The notes under the pieces are model-generated. The model saw only the letters and a list, made by a program, of their open reading frames with translations. It was not told the DNA's origin and did no database searches. Positions 49,741 to 63,492 of a stretch of 64,000 nucleotides of DNA are shown here, piece by piece; position 1 is the stretch's first letter, and every line of letters begins with the position of its first letter. The translations under genes were made by a program, and so were the position numbers. Origin of the DNA: Paramecium octaurelia (taxonomy: Eukaryota > Ciliophora > Oligohymenophorea > Peniculida > Parameciidae); the NCBI GenBank assembly GCA_905182995.1, contig CAJJDP010000159.1:1-64000 (forward strand), in the 5' to 3' direction.

Positions 49741-51162
49741 TCAGGATTTAAATATATCATAAAATTATACAATTAAATTGTATATTCCGATTCCCATCAA
49801 CAAAGTATAGAATGCAATCCTAGCGAACATAGGAATCGAATTCTTATCCTTATGATTCACGCAATTTGCTTGAGTATTAAATTCATAGTCATCATCCCCA
49901 ATCAATGTGACTTTATTTTAACTATAATAGCATTTCAAATGTAAGCTGATTGGAACTATGTATACCAATAAGAACCCACAAACTGCTCCATCAAACGAAA
50001 TCACAAGTCCAACAGGAATGTTCAAAATCTGGATTGTTAAACACAGAACCATAAACAGAACGCTGAATCCCCAATACACTGTATTTGATGGTTCCTTCTT
50101 ATGATAAAGTACTTCCAAAATCTAATATTTGCTGATGTTATTAAAAATTGGAAATGCTGTAACCAAATGTACTAAAAATAGACCCTCTATTATAATGATC
50201 TCCACATCCGATTTCTTAAAACAGTTCAATATAGTTTAAGCATCAGTAACATTTTCCAAACCCTAAATAATTTTGATCTCTTACCAGAATCCCAATAGAA
50301 CCAAATATTCCCACTATCCCATAGATCATCCCTGCAATCACGTAAGCTATAGCCAAATCTCTAGAATTGTTATCTCTCTTCTCGTTATTTTTCATCAATT
50401 GTCCTATTGCATTGTGAATCATAAAGGCTAAAGCAAATTAACCTGCAGGCTAACTGAATTCCCATGACCATAAAGTTATTTGTTCGAATTTTTATGAAAT
50501 ATCCTCACTTGCTAGATTCACTATAAAAATATAAATAATAAAGATCCCATATGCAAATAAAGCAATTACTCCGTAATGAGCTATTTTAACTATTGTTGTA
50601 ATATCCTTGATTAGCAGTAATGTTGATAGTGGAAGAAAGACTATCAAGGCTTACCATTAAATTGAATATCTTAATTATTTTAAAAAGTATACTTATTAAA
50701 TACAAAATGTTCACTTGCATCGGCAAACTCAATGTCATTATAGCCTAAAATGTATGTTATAATTGGGTATAAGGTGAGGTTGATCAATTAAAAGTAAATT
50801 ATGCCGACTATGAACAATAGAGTGCCAGAACAAAATCTGAAGGCTTGCATCCATGGCTTCCCTAGAATTCTCTTGATCATATGTTCAGTATCTATTTCTT
50901 GATCTTTCAGATGAAGTATTAAAAGAGAACAAGTATTGTATTAAACAAATCCCAATATTATCATTATCACTGTGCAGGATATCACTCCATAATTCAAAAA
51001 TACCAAGGGTAACACTAAGCATAATGATCCAACCATCGAATTCACTATTCCAACAATAGTTTAAAGGCTTGATTATGTCTTGTCTGGTCTTTTGATTGCC
51101 AGCATTGATAAAACACTTGTGCTTTTTGAAGCCTATCTGTGCTTGATTTGTATTTCATCCAT
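49741..51162 (-). CDS. Amino-acid transporter, AAAP/SLC38 family, 458 aa
   Basis: AAAP permeases move amino acids with protons or sodium through about eleven membrane helices. The product has a 35-residue cytosolic start and then TIVGIVNSMVGSLCLVLPLVF, the first-helix signature of the family (G-x-x-N-x-x-x-G at the substrate site). At least ten more hydrophobic segments follow, including FALAFMIHNAIGQLMKNNEK, IAYVIAGMIYGIVGIFGSIG and IPVGLVISFDGAVCGFLL. The spliced length (introns 23 and 22 nt) is 459 codons, normal for the family. Its stop is only 27 bases from the start of the mitochondrial protein gene on the same strand. Confidence 0.92.
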
Positions 51163-52448
51163 TCAAAAATATTATTTATAATTAACAATTGCTACTGCAA
51201 AACTTTTATTATCCCAAACCATGATGCAAATTTCAATTAGTAATGATGAATTCTTGATAAGTTGTAATATTAAGTTTATATTAATTAATTTCCTAAAAAT
51301 TCAAACGCATCATTATGGCTAATAATTATATTACTTCATTAAAAAGATTCAGTAAGACATTATGATTCAATATTCATGAATCAAATTATTGATTTTTAAT
51401 TATTTATTTAATATTCATAGCAAGTCCCGATCCTATTGCAATTATAGAAATAGCACATCAATAGTACTGTTTATTTTACAGATTCTCAATTCTCTGGTTA
51501 GGATTATTATTTAGACTCAGATTAATTCAAATCTCATTCAAAACATTTTAATCAAACTTTAGAATTTAAGTATAATAAATCAGAAAAATTACAGACTCAC
51601 TATTAAATCATTTTGATTTCATAAACAATAAACAGCTCTTATTAAATAATCTTAACACAAAGCATGCCCAACATTATAAATTAGGTATTTTAAAATTTTA
51701 TAATTTCGATAATTCAAAATTTAATTTTTACAGCAAATTATCTTGGTATCAAAATGATGATTGTTACTCCTTCAAAACTATGAGTTACCATAATTTGATC
51801 TCTCTTTTTTTTAATTAAAATCACTATATTTATCACTTGATAAAACACGTGAAGGTATTATTTTAGAATGATTATCTAAGGGAATAATTATCATTGCTTA
51901 AATAAATAGATATTCAAAAAATATAGTAATATCAAAAGTCTAGAGGCTTTATGAATGGTAATAGTCTTAATAAATATCATTGAGCCTTAAAAATTAGCAG
52001 ACTACTAAAATTAGATATATGAGATAAATTATGAGGTGATCATAGGGAGTATTTGAATTTCTATTAATTTAATTGATTTATATAGCATTGATTAGGTAAG
52101 GTAGAAAATGCGCCTATTAGAATAAGAAGTATAAAATTAACATTAATTGATATACAACTTCTCTGACCATTAATCTTATACATTTAACCAAAAATAGATG
52201 AACATTTATTTTATTTAATTATAACCATAATCATTATGAACATTGCTTTTAGAGAATAGACTTCTTTGTTTAAATTAATTATATAGGCTGTGTTGTAGAG
52301 TTTAGAAATGATGCTTAAGAATCTTTAGCTGTGTTATTTATCTCTTAACTGAATTCATTTAGTAGTGTAAGTCTAATCTAAAAATTCCATTTTAAATTAT
52401 TTTCTTTTTATCATTAATAATATAGTTGTAATATAGGATAAATATGGA
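51163..52448. other. Long AT-rich region, one doubtful ORF
   Basis: Almost 1.3 kb, unusually long for this genome. The only notable item is a minus-strand frame 52358-51891, open for 156 codons (MNSVKRQITQLKILKHH), rich in Ile, Phe, Tyr and Gln. I see no domain and no intron-consistent extension. It may be a decayed gene or chance; TGA is rare in such AT-rich DNA. The rest shows nothing. Confidence 0.4.
51891..52358 (-). CDS. Doubtful ORF, 155 aa
   Basis: Open from ATG 52358 to TGA 51891-51893 without introns. The composition (many Ile, Phe, Tyr and Gln from TAA/TAG) is what AT-rich DNA gives by chance, though HNDYGYNQIKQMFIYFW and LPMITSQFISYIQFQ could be real. A same-strand gene lies 91 bases upstream. 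No homologue recognised. Confidence 0.2.
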
Positions 52449-52769
52449 TCACTGTTATATAGCAAAATTGGATGAGAGTTTTGAAGGGCTTTTTAAAATG
52501 GATCTAGATGGGTTTTTGAGACGGACATCAAGGATAGGATTAATCCAATGTACATTCGAATATCCTTTTAATTTTTCAATTGTTTTTCTTATTTAAATAA
52601 CAGATTGCCATGGTTTATAATCACAGACAATTAATTTTTCATTGAAAGAGATTTTTGTTTCATCAACTTCAACAATATCATCAATAGGTTCTTCATCAAT
52701 TAGGACTTTTTGATGTTTACTTAATGGAGCCATTTTTTCAATTTTGAACTTCGGTGATTGAGCCATCAT
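52449..52769 (-). CDS. Small unknown acidic/basic protein, 106 aa
   Basis: An uninterrupted frame from ATG 52769 to TGA 52449-52451 encodes MMAQSPKFKIEKMAPL, an acidic block LIDEEPIDDIVEVDETKISF, then KLIVCDYKPWQSVIQIRK and a Ser/Lys-rich end. The mixed composition with Trp, Cys and acidic runs is unlike random AT-rich DNA. A second ATG follows the first directly. An upstream ATG near 52830 opens another frame that ends early. No family is recognised; it may be a short regulatory protein or a fragment of a larger ancestor. Confidence 0.6.
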
Positions 52770-52920
52770 TTTTATTTAAAAATTTTTTTTTAGATTTCTT
52801 AGTTCTAATTTGATCAAGTTTTGTTTCCATAATAATGCGTAATAACTGTAATATTATACATTGAACCTAGATATTGATCATTTAAAATCATTTGAAAAAA
52901 CTAATTAAAAATATATAATT

Positions 52921-53124
52921 GTGTATTCATAATTGTATGATTCACCTATTTTATACTAGACAGGTAAAAGCTAGGCATTCCAAATTAAGAAGTGTGATCA
53001 GAAAGGTTGTTTATGCTATCATCAGATTGAAAATCCAAATCAATTGAGAGAAAAGAAGAATATTGTATGGATTATAGAAATATTAAACAAAATTAGCCTT
53101 GAAAATATATCTAGAAATAGATGA
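52921..53124 (+). pseudogene. Fragment with a CCCH-type zinc-finger block
   Basis: A plus-strand frame of 67 codons without start contains QAFQIKKCDQKGCLCYHQIEN, a Cys/His cluster like the CCCH zinc fingers of unkempt-type RNA-binding proteins (K-x-C...C...YH). It runs into Lys/Asn-rich sequence and a TGA at 53122-53124. No neighbouring exon completes it, so it is probably a relic of a larger gene. Confidence 0.35.
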
Positions 53125-53212
53125 TAACTAGACTTATGACCATAAAAAATGAATGATAATAGATTATATCTTATGCTAATTTATAAATAAAAGTTATTTA
53201 TGATGGTTTTTA

Positions 53213-54986
53213 TCATTCACTTAAACTCCATATTTCAAGTATTTTAATACTAAAATCATTAGTGAGTGTTAATATTTCATTTTTATAAGTCTCGCATTTG
53301 TTTGTATTGCCTGCTGTCAAGGAATGATTAATGTAGAGGCCAAATTAATCTCCACATCCAATAGCAAATCCATCTGATTCGCAAAATATAAAATAGTTAT
53401 TTATTTCTGACCATCTGTATGCTTTAAACTCGTTTTCCTAACATCATCATTCAATAAATACTTTTAAAGTCCATAAAAATGTCTCCCCATTACCAAAGAA
53501 TTTCCCGAATGTTAACTTTAGAGATTCATTTAAATAGGCTCCAAATTTGCATTCATGTACATCTTTGATTGCCAATATTAATGGGGATCTGTTTTCACAT
53601 TTATGAAGCAAAGTGTGAAATGATGAACCATTAATAACATTTGAGAAAATTAATTTCCAATTTGAAGTCTTGTAGATTGAAGGAACATGTGCTATAATCT
53701 GAAATATAATTAGAGTTGCCTTACTTAAATTAATTCATCATTATCACAAATTTATGATTATTACATCATCTATGGCAAATAATCTTATGCTCCCCATAAA
53801 TTATTTGTTCTTTTCAATAGTTTTTCAGTTAATAACGAGTCTTGAATATCATAAAAGGGAATGATAGTTAGGTTTTGCTCTTTTGATTGTTATAGATCTT
53901 CTAACATTCTTTAAGATTTAGTTCTCACAACTTGTTTTAGAGTTTCATATAAATCGACACTTAATTGTATATGTTCCTTTTGATTTTAATCATTTTATAT
54001 CTATCATAGGGTTCAAAACATACTCTGAAACTCAAGATTGGGATAATCTCAACCAACTTTTTAGTTGTCACATTAGAATTAACATGGATGAGGATGACAT
54101 AATCCTTAAAACACTTATTCGAACTTTTGGCAATTCTCATAGGCAACTCATTTAAGTCTACAGATCGCACATCTTTTGTCATCATACATGCTTAAAAATT
54201 AAGAATGCTTTATTCTTTTATCTAATATTTTATTACTTTGACATTTTTTAACTATTTCTTTATTCTGATCGATGAAACTAGGATCAAAGAGAATAACATC
54301 ATTATTTATTGTTAATATTCCTTCTATGCATCCATAGTGGGTCAAATAAAACACATTAACTAATATGATTCTTATGTGAATTGCATACATTTCTTGGTTT
54401 ATCCCTTAGACATTATTTCATCCATCAAATTTCTCCCAAAATATGAGGATTGGTTCTGATTAGGAGTATCATGATCATTTTCTGTTTAATCTTACTGGAT
54501 TTCTTGTTCCTATGGATTGGGAAGTTTAATTCTCATCCCAGGTACAAAACACTCTGGAGATATGTCATTTAACTACAATATTCTTTTTTAACTTAACATG
54601 AAAAGACTTCAATACTTAATATTAAATTTGAGTTCCAGTCCAAAGAGAGTATCATTCTCTTAAACTATATAATCTATTAGATTAATTTCTTCTGGTTGTT
54701 TTAGCTATTAGTCATAGTTATCTAAATAAATGTTTTCTATTGCTTGCAATTTGATATCTAATTTATTCATATACACACCTATATATTCTTGTTCCTCTCC
54801 TTTTGTCCATTTTTCATAAATTGGAACATGCTCATTTGAGGTAAATTCAAAATTAAATGTTTCATATGTTTGGTCCATCTTTAACTCAGTCCCTGTTTTA
54901 TTAGCCTATGCATTAAAATAAAGAATACTGGCGTTCCATAAAAATAACTAAATATATTCCTCATTATTATAAATAATTAAACTCAT
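53213..54986 (-). CDS. LysM-TLDc protein (OXR1/NCOA7-like), 541 aa
   Basis: TLDc proteins protect against oxidative stress and regulate the V-ATPase. The protein has the full OXR1/NCOA7 order: a LysM domain (~104-150: DYIVQENDTLFGLELKF, SPECFVPGMRIKLP), a GRAM-like region (HYGCIEGILTINNDVILFDPS) and a C-terminal TLDc domain (~375-541). The TLDc domain shows WKLIFSNVINGSSFHTLLHK, PLILAIKDVHECKFGAYLNES, GNGETFLWTLK, YFIFCESDGFAIG and LEIWSLSE. Six introns (24, 29, 22, 23, 26, 24 nt) give 542 codons. The start is uncertain: 54986 gives MSLIIYNNEEYIQLFLW, while an in-frame ATG at 54878 would shorten it by 36 residues. Confidence 0.93.
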
Positions 54987-55213
54987 TATTATTATTAATA
55001 ATTCAATTTTCACACTTCTATTAAAGCAGAAAATGAACTGCATACTCTCCATTGTAATTGTAATAATCTGACCACACATCGATGATTTCAGTTGCTACAA
55101 TAAAAATGATCAGAGTAACCAATTACAAATAAATAAGCGAAAAAAGATATTTATATGAATTCCTAAAGAATACCATAATTTTGATAATTTATTGTTTATG
55201 TATTAATGCTTAA

Positions 55214-55590
55214 TCAATGATGATGGTGTCCATGAGCTTTAGGTGTTGGATTTCCAGATTTTACATATCCCAAAACTTGAGCAGCCTTCAAATAAGGTGC
55301 ACCTGAGCATTTCTTATCCAAGCAGAATTATACGTAATCTTTCTCTTAAATTTTGAAGCATGTTCTATAACACAATTCTAAATGATAATAAATTGCTTGA
55401 TACTATCTTCCCAATTGTTATCATGAAGGTATTGATGTCTAAGCTTATCCTAAATGGTTTATTATTAAACTGGGTAGTCTGGTTGATCTTCCAACCCATG
55501 GAACGAAGACAATAAATCAAAGAAATGGATGTGTCCTTTGTGGAAGATCTCTGGATTTTAAGGTGTATATGCTGTTGAATTCGATCTCAT
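55214..55590 (-). CDS. CHCH-type small protein with C-terminal His tail, 116 aa
   Basis: After an N-terminal part MRSNSTAYTPQNPEIFHKGH, the spliced product has two Cys pairs, CYRTCFK and CLDKKC, about 13 residues apart. This resembles twin Cx3C/CHCH proteins of the mitochondrial intermembrane space (import chaperones, complex I/IV subunits). The protein ends KAHGHHHH, a natural oligohistidine. A single 26-nt intron lies just before the first Cys pair; removing it gives exactly 117 codons. Small size and Cys spacing suggest a respiratory-complex or assembly protein, but the exact family is not recognised. Confidence 0.8.
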
Positions 55591-55774
55591 AATTATTTAT
55601 TTAATTTAATATTTCAAAATTGGACTTATTCACACTCTCTCTAAGAGGGAAATTTGAAATGAATGACAGATGTCAATATAATAAATTATCGGATTCATCT
55701 TCTCAATTTTTCCATGTAATTCATTTTGCATAGTGTCACTATTAAACAAGAATTAAATATAATTTTATATTTAC

Positions 55775-57722
55775 ATGAAAGCAAAGATAGTGTCATTATT
55801 TCTCAAAAGAGAACATCTAATTTTACTATCTAAAATGCTTTAGATAACAGAGAACACAACTGATTAAGACATACAAATTTAAAAAATTGACTCTCAAAAC
55901 CAAAAATCTGAAAATAGAATTCTAAAAACAGAAAGATGGCCATAATAAGATTTAGACTATTTTCAGAATTGTTTTCTATAAATAGCCAATTTAACATTTT
56001 CTTATTTCAAATTTCACTTCCCAGCGAATTCAGCTCTATAAATTAAAGAACATATAAAGTTTGTTCATGTTGTCAAACAAATCAATTTTGGTGGAGTCAC
56101 AATTGAGGAAGTTTTCAAATAACAAAGAGTAACACTATTATTGATTAAGGTAGACTCGTCTCAATTTGGAAGTATCCAAAATCACTAAATCCATAAAACT
56201 GATAGATGAACCAATTATGCCCAAATTAATGAATTCTAAAATAGATCTAGTCTACATTTAAAGAATTCAAGAGAAATATTTCTTTCCCAAAAACAATGAT
56301 TTCATGGCACCATACTTAATCCTCAGTTTAAAACCACACATCCACAAGACAACTGCAAGACACCAAAATAATTAACTCTCATAAAGCATAACAAGTTTAG
56401 AAGACATTCCTCCTTTTCAATTCATGAATGCTAATCTCATCCAACCAATACTTAATTATGAATCCTTAAAAAATAGCTTCGAATATAAATTCAATAAACT
56501 CATGTAAAGGAATTCACTGGTTTAATATACAATTAAAAGGTATTCAAATAAAATCAAATAATTTGAAATTAAGTCTGAAGATGATCATACAGATACTTCT
56601 CTTTCGGAAATCAAGAAACTATTTTGTGTTTAAATCAAATAATTATGTGACAACAAACTGAGCTAAAGTTAAATTGATACAAATCTCAGACTTTTCAATT
56701 CTCAAAGCCTTGTTGAATTTTCTCCTAAAATTACTCCCTTTTAATCAATTAGAGTAATTGAGTCTCAAATATTTAACCAAATAAAGGAAGAACAAGAATT
56801 TCAAGAAATTCATTCCACTTTTAATCAAGAGCAATGTGACAGCAAACGTGAAGACTTTAGACAAACTCCAAATGTTAGGTCCTTAAACATATCACAATAG
56901 TATCTCTAAGATTCTGCAATCAAAAGTGTGGAAACTCAGAAGAATTTGCAATTCAACTCAAACGAATCCTTTAATAAGTTGGAGTCAAGATTAATTAAAC
57001 AATCTCTTAAATCACTTGATTTCTAGTCATCTGAATTATTAAATTAAAGTACTGGTCGAAATTATAGAAAAATAAAGACTTAAAAATTGTAAGATCAAAG
57101 TTAAAAGTCATAGTCAAATCATAGACTTTAAAATATTCCACATCAGACAATTGAACCTCCAACATCATAATTTGATGTTTAAAATATGGATATCTAAACA
57201 TCTATTTTATCAAACAGAAATCTCTAATAAAAATCTCTAGATAGAATAACTTTAAAGCCATTAGATTATTAATCAGCTAGATTGCAAGAAATTAAAGATC
57301 CCAATCTGAAGGAGTCTTCTTTTCCATATATTAAAAATTAGCTTCCTAATATTGGTTTAATCACATGTGATTCTCATCAACAAAGACTAAAGGAATCTGA
57401 ATCCAAATTTTCTTTATAAAGTAATCTGTAAAAGAAGATTTAATCAGACTCTTTGAAAGATATGTTGTTGCTCTAAAAAAAGAATTGCAATCTGAAGGAT
57501 CAATTATAAAATAAATTGATTTTGCTGACTCATTCTGAGTAGATATTAACAACTTTGATGTCAAATGGATCAATTAGAGGAACATAACTCTATTAATAAT
57601 TATTATAACCAATAACAATCAATTCTAATGCTAAATTCTTAACTCCAAAAAGTAATAATATCATATCAAGAACAAAATTTAGAAGAATGCAATAAGAAAG
57701 TAAGATGTTCAGCCTTAAATGA
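55775..57722 (+). CDS. Unknown protein, 640 aa
   Basis: ATG 55775 opens MKAKIVSLFLKREHLI. A likely 25-nt intron (GTAACA...GGTAG, near 56128) joins EEVFKQQR to TRLNLEVSKITKSIKLIDEP, after which the frame is open to TGA 57720-57722 (641 codons total). The first 220 residues look folded (YLILSLKPHIHKTT). The remainder is Ser/Asn/Gln/Lys-rich, low in structure, with a short coiled coil near the end (DMLLLQKKNCNLKDQLQN). No family recognised. An alternative start within the first 60 codons is possible. The 5' end faces the CHCH gene across 184 bases. Confidence 0.7.
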
Positions 57723-57999
57723 AATATTCATTTTTTAACTTATTTTATATATCATAGAAGCACTTACTCTTTTTAGTAGCCTTCTCTATAGAAAAGTGTT
57801 ATTAATGATTATTCAGATGGTTGTTTTACTTTCTTAAAAATATTTGATAACATCAATTAATTAATTGATTAATGTTATGTATCACCTTAATGCTTGATTT
57901 GTGATGTCGAAATTCTATTGAATTGAAAATAAAAATATTATCCTTTTTTTAGTATTATTATAAAATTATTAATATTTCACTCCTTAATTTATATAAGGT

Positions 58000-58977
58000 A
58001 TGATAAAATCTTAACGAGAATCATAAGAAAGGTCTAATTAAGAATTTCCTTCACTTTCACCTAAGAAATCGTTTTCGATGGTTAAAAGTAATAATATCAT
58101 TCAAATTTCATAAAGTTCATAACAATCTATCCTACATTAATCACTAAAATCGAAATAAGCATTGGGAACACTTCTTAATAATAAATTAAATTTGGATAAC
58201 TAGAGTTCTGAATTAGCTATGAGAAAGTCTTTTAGGCAAGAGAAAAATTCTTTATGCACATTTGTTCCAAACAAAAGAGCGATGTTGTAAAGTTAATGCA
58301 TGGATGTTTCATCACAAATACGATAAATCTCATTTAAAGAAACTAACTTAATGTAGATATTAAACTAGATTTCATACATCATAAATGAGTTAAAGCAATA
58401 TAAAAGCGAGAAAGGCTTAACTTCATTAATCGAAAAAGAAATTCATTTAAACTCACGTTTTCATGATCTTTCGTTTCTTTTTGTTGATGCCAAAATAAAA
58501 GACCTTGTATCTTCTGAACAATTATTCAAAAAAATCTATAAATAATTTACTTACACTTCTGATAATAGAACTATTGTTAAGAGAAACAAACTAGATTCAA
58601 ATTTCCTTTAATTGCTCATAGAATTTTTAAACAAGCTTGAGGAAATGTTTCGTAAAGTTCATGAATCATAATTTCACGGATTACAAGAATCGATGAAAAG
58701 TTCGAGGATAAAACTTCTAAGTATTATTGTTTATAATATAGACAAGGAAATTGAGGTCTAGAATTTATTTACATCATAATAAAAGAGAGATTCCTATTAA
58801 CAATTATAGTCTTTTCTTCAATCCAAATTTTCAATAAACAAACGAATTTTGGAAAGTAAATTATTTTAAGATATCAATGATTTGGAAGAAAAAAATGGAT
58901 AATTCAAATATATTGATTAGAATAATAGATTTATATCAAACAAAATTGATGATATACTAAAAAATATTAAATTTTGA
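58000..58977 (+). CDS. Unknown helical protein, 325 aa, intronless
   Basis: The frame runs from ATG 58000 to TGA 58975-58977 (326 codons). A Ser/Gln-rich, probably disordered N-terminal ~70 residues is followed by helical sequence (CMDVSSQIRQISFKETNLM, FLNKLEEMFRKVHESQF, RILESKLFQDINDLEEK). Heptad spacing near 100-160 and 250-300 suggests coiled coil. Same direction as the unknown gene upstream (278-base gap). No family recognised. Confidence 0.75.
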
Positions 58978-59304
58978 ATACTTTTTTCTTCAAATAATTG
59001 TTCATGATGAATTTATATTCAATATTATTAATAAAAAATGATCATTAAAATTAGATCAATTGCAAATAATTGTATATAGTTATGATATATATTTATATCT
59101 AAATTAACACTACTAAAAATAAACCTGAGAAAAAAGACGATATGAAATTTGAAGAATTCATTTAAAGAATTAATATCTCATATTCTTATGAATATAATAT
59201 AATATAAACTCTACAATTAAACAGATTTTCAATGCACTTAATTGATTTATCTATGAATTTTAATTTAATATTTAGAGTTGGAATTTAAATTGATTATAAT
59301 AAAA
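58978..59304. other. Convergent intergenic region
   Basis: AT-rich 327 bases between two 3' ends; no gene, hairpin or repeat that I can support. Confidence 0.6.
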
Positions 59305-61463
59305 TCAAACTTTGCCAGATGTTTTACGAATTTGTTCTATTTTTTCATCAAATTCTGGAATGTCTTCCAAATGACCATTTGAAGATCCGCTATTGCGTGA
59401 TCTACAGGAGAGAGTCTTTTTTTTGGTTTTTTAGATGACAAAATTATATTTTGTAAGAATTTATTAAATTTCTTTACATTGATCATCAATAAATTGAACC
59501 AATAAATATTTTAAATATTTGCGTTCTTTTGAGAAACCTTCTTTTTAAATAAATTTATCAATGACAGTAACAGCTGATAATCTTACACATTAAACAGGAT
59601 CTCTGCATAATTCAAAGAGTCTTTCAAAAAATAGATCTTCAAAATCTGGTCTATAAAATAATTTATAGCACATCCAACAATAAGATTATCTTTGATTGAA
59701 TTTCTTAGAATGCGAAAAAGCCCTAATTTATTCAAGAATGACAGTTCTTTGTTCTCCTTCCTCTTCAAATGTCTCAACCAAATGAACAACATTTTTAGAA
59801 GCCTTCCTTCTTACTTTAGCAACTGTATCAGAGCAAAATTTAAATAGAATTGGGGCAATTTAAAAAAAGATGGTATCATTGTTAAAACACCTGGTGATTG
59901 GAAATATGGAAGTACAAATAGTCTGACGAGTTCGCCATTTATGTTAGTCTTTCTAAAAATTGAGTAATAGATCAATGACATAGTCTCTTTCTTCAATAGG
60001 AAAGATAGATATAAATTTAGACAGATTTACTACTATGCCATTTCTGACTTCTTACAATTTATCTTATGCTAATGTTTCTAGTACAGGGATCAAATATTCT
60101 TTGGACAAATCGGGACCCAACAATTTAGCCACTTCATGAAAACTCTGAGATAAGGAAACTCTAACTTTCTAAACTAGATATTTAATTACATCTGAAGGGT
60201 ATTTCAGAAGGAATCCATACAGAGGCTGAATCTTGAGCCAACGAGCTCTGCCAATAGCTTAGAGCACTCCTGGGAAATAGTAGGCACATTTATAGACAAG
60301 CTTAAAATATCATTTGAAATTGAACTTACATCGACACCCATCATATTCATATTCTTATCCAATTAATTTTGGTAGTATGCCAATATGGTTTCAAGTTATT
60401 GCTGATCCTTGTCAGTAAATTTAATTGTGCTGATGAACTCCCCTAAATATTCATATGCAGTCTTTCTGACATCTTTATTTTAATCAGAAATAAAGTCCAA
60501 ATACTTGGGTATTAATTTTGTAGTCTTTAAGTTATGTCTGGCGTATTTGGAAATGCCTGAAATAGATCTGATACAAGCAAATTTAATTTACAAGAGTCTG
60601 TCTTCGCAAGATCTAGAATAGAGATTGGATATTACTATAAAAAGAATGGTATAATTTTGAGTTCTATGCATTTTTCAGATAGACATACTGATATATTTGG
60701 TAATTATTCAATAGCTTTTTCTCTTACAAACTCATTTAAATCTATACCAAGAGCTAAGAGTTCTCCGCAAATATAAGACTCACAATATTTCATTGAGAAG
60801 AGAGAGGCAGTTTAACCAAAGGTTTCAGCTGCCAACATACGATTTTAATTATTTTTTTCATCATGAGCCATCTCAATTAGATGTGTTAAGATTGTGTCCA
60901 CTTTATCCTATTCAATTAAAAAGGGTGCTATTTTAATTAGTTGGGTCAAAACTTCTTTTTTAACCTAATAAGTCTGATGGGATATGTGTACATCGAAATC
61001 TTCATGCATGATGAATATATTCATAAATGGCAGAACATGATCTTTCAATTCCGCATATCCAGATTATCGTTTCTTAATTTGTTCTACAAGTAGAGGCAAC
61101 TATCGAATAATAGACAATTAGATTGAATAGGAATCTTGAACCTTGCAAATAAGTATTACACAACAATTACGAATTGCTTAAGAATAAATCCTAGATTTCT
61201 ATATGCATCATCTCCAATCATTTCGAAGACTTCTGCTAGATGTTCTGCATACGCTAATCTACAATCAACTCCATATGTTACCTCTCTTTGTTGATCAGTT
61301 CTTAGAAACATTTCAGTTTAATCAGTGCTACCTATGGATCCTCAGTCAAGAACACCTCCTATTCAATTGGTTTTAAGGTAATATTTATCATTGATTCTTC
61401 TTTCAAAATCGATCTCATAATATCTTACTTCTACTCTGGGATATAAACATCAATTAATACCAT
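59305..61463 (-). CDS. HEAT-repeat protein, PP4 regulatory subunit 1-like, 684 aa
   Basis: The product is a solenoid of HEAT repeats with recurrent VR(K/R)-type turns: RMLAAETFGQTASLFSMKYC, FVREKAIEQLPNISVCLS, VRKTAYEYLGEFISTI, LQEVRNGIVVNLSKFISIF, VAKVRRKASKNVVHLVETF and VRLSAVTVIDKFIQKEGF. The order and spacing resemble PPP4R1, which binds the catalytic subunit of protein phosphatase 4; the PP2A A-subunit is the nearest alternative. The C-terminal ~60 residues are Ser/Lys-rich. Introns of 23, 29, 23 and 29 nt give 685 codons. The start at 61463 is the first ATG of the conserved frame. Confidence 0.85.
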
Positions 61464-61667
61464 TGGACATTTTCACAGGAGAAACTTCATTACTATTTAT
61501 CATTAAAATTAAATTAATATATGTGATATCCACATTTTATTAAGTCTCATAATGTAATTAATTGCGATGTTTGTAAATCACAAATTTTATATATTCTTAA
61601 ACCTTCTTAGCCTAGCATTTATGATAATAAGAATTTTGTATATTTATTTATTAATATGATTGATTGT

Positions 61668-63492
<1,825 letters not shown>

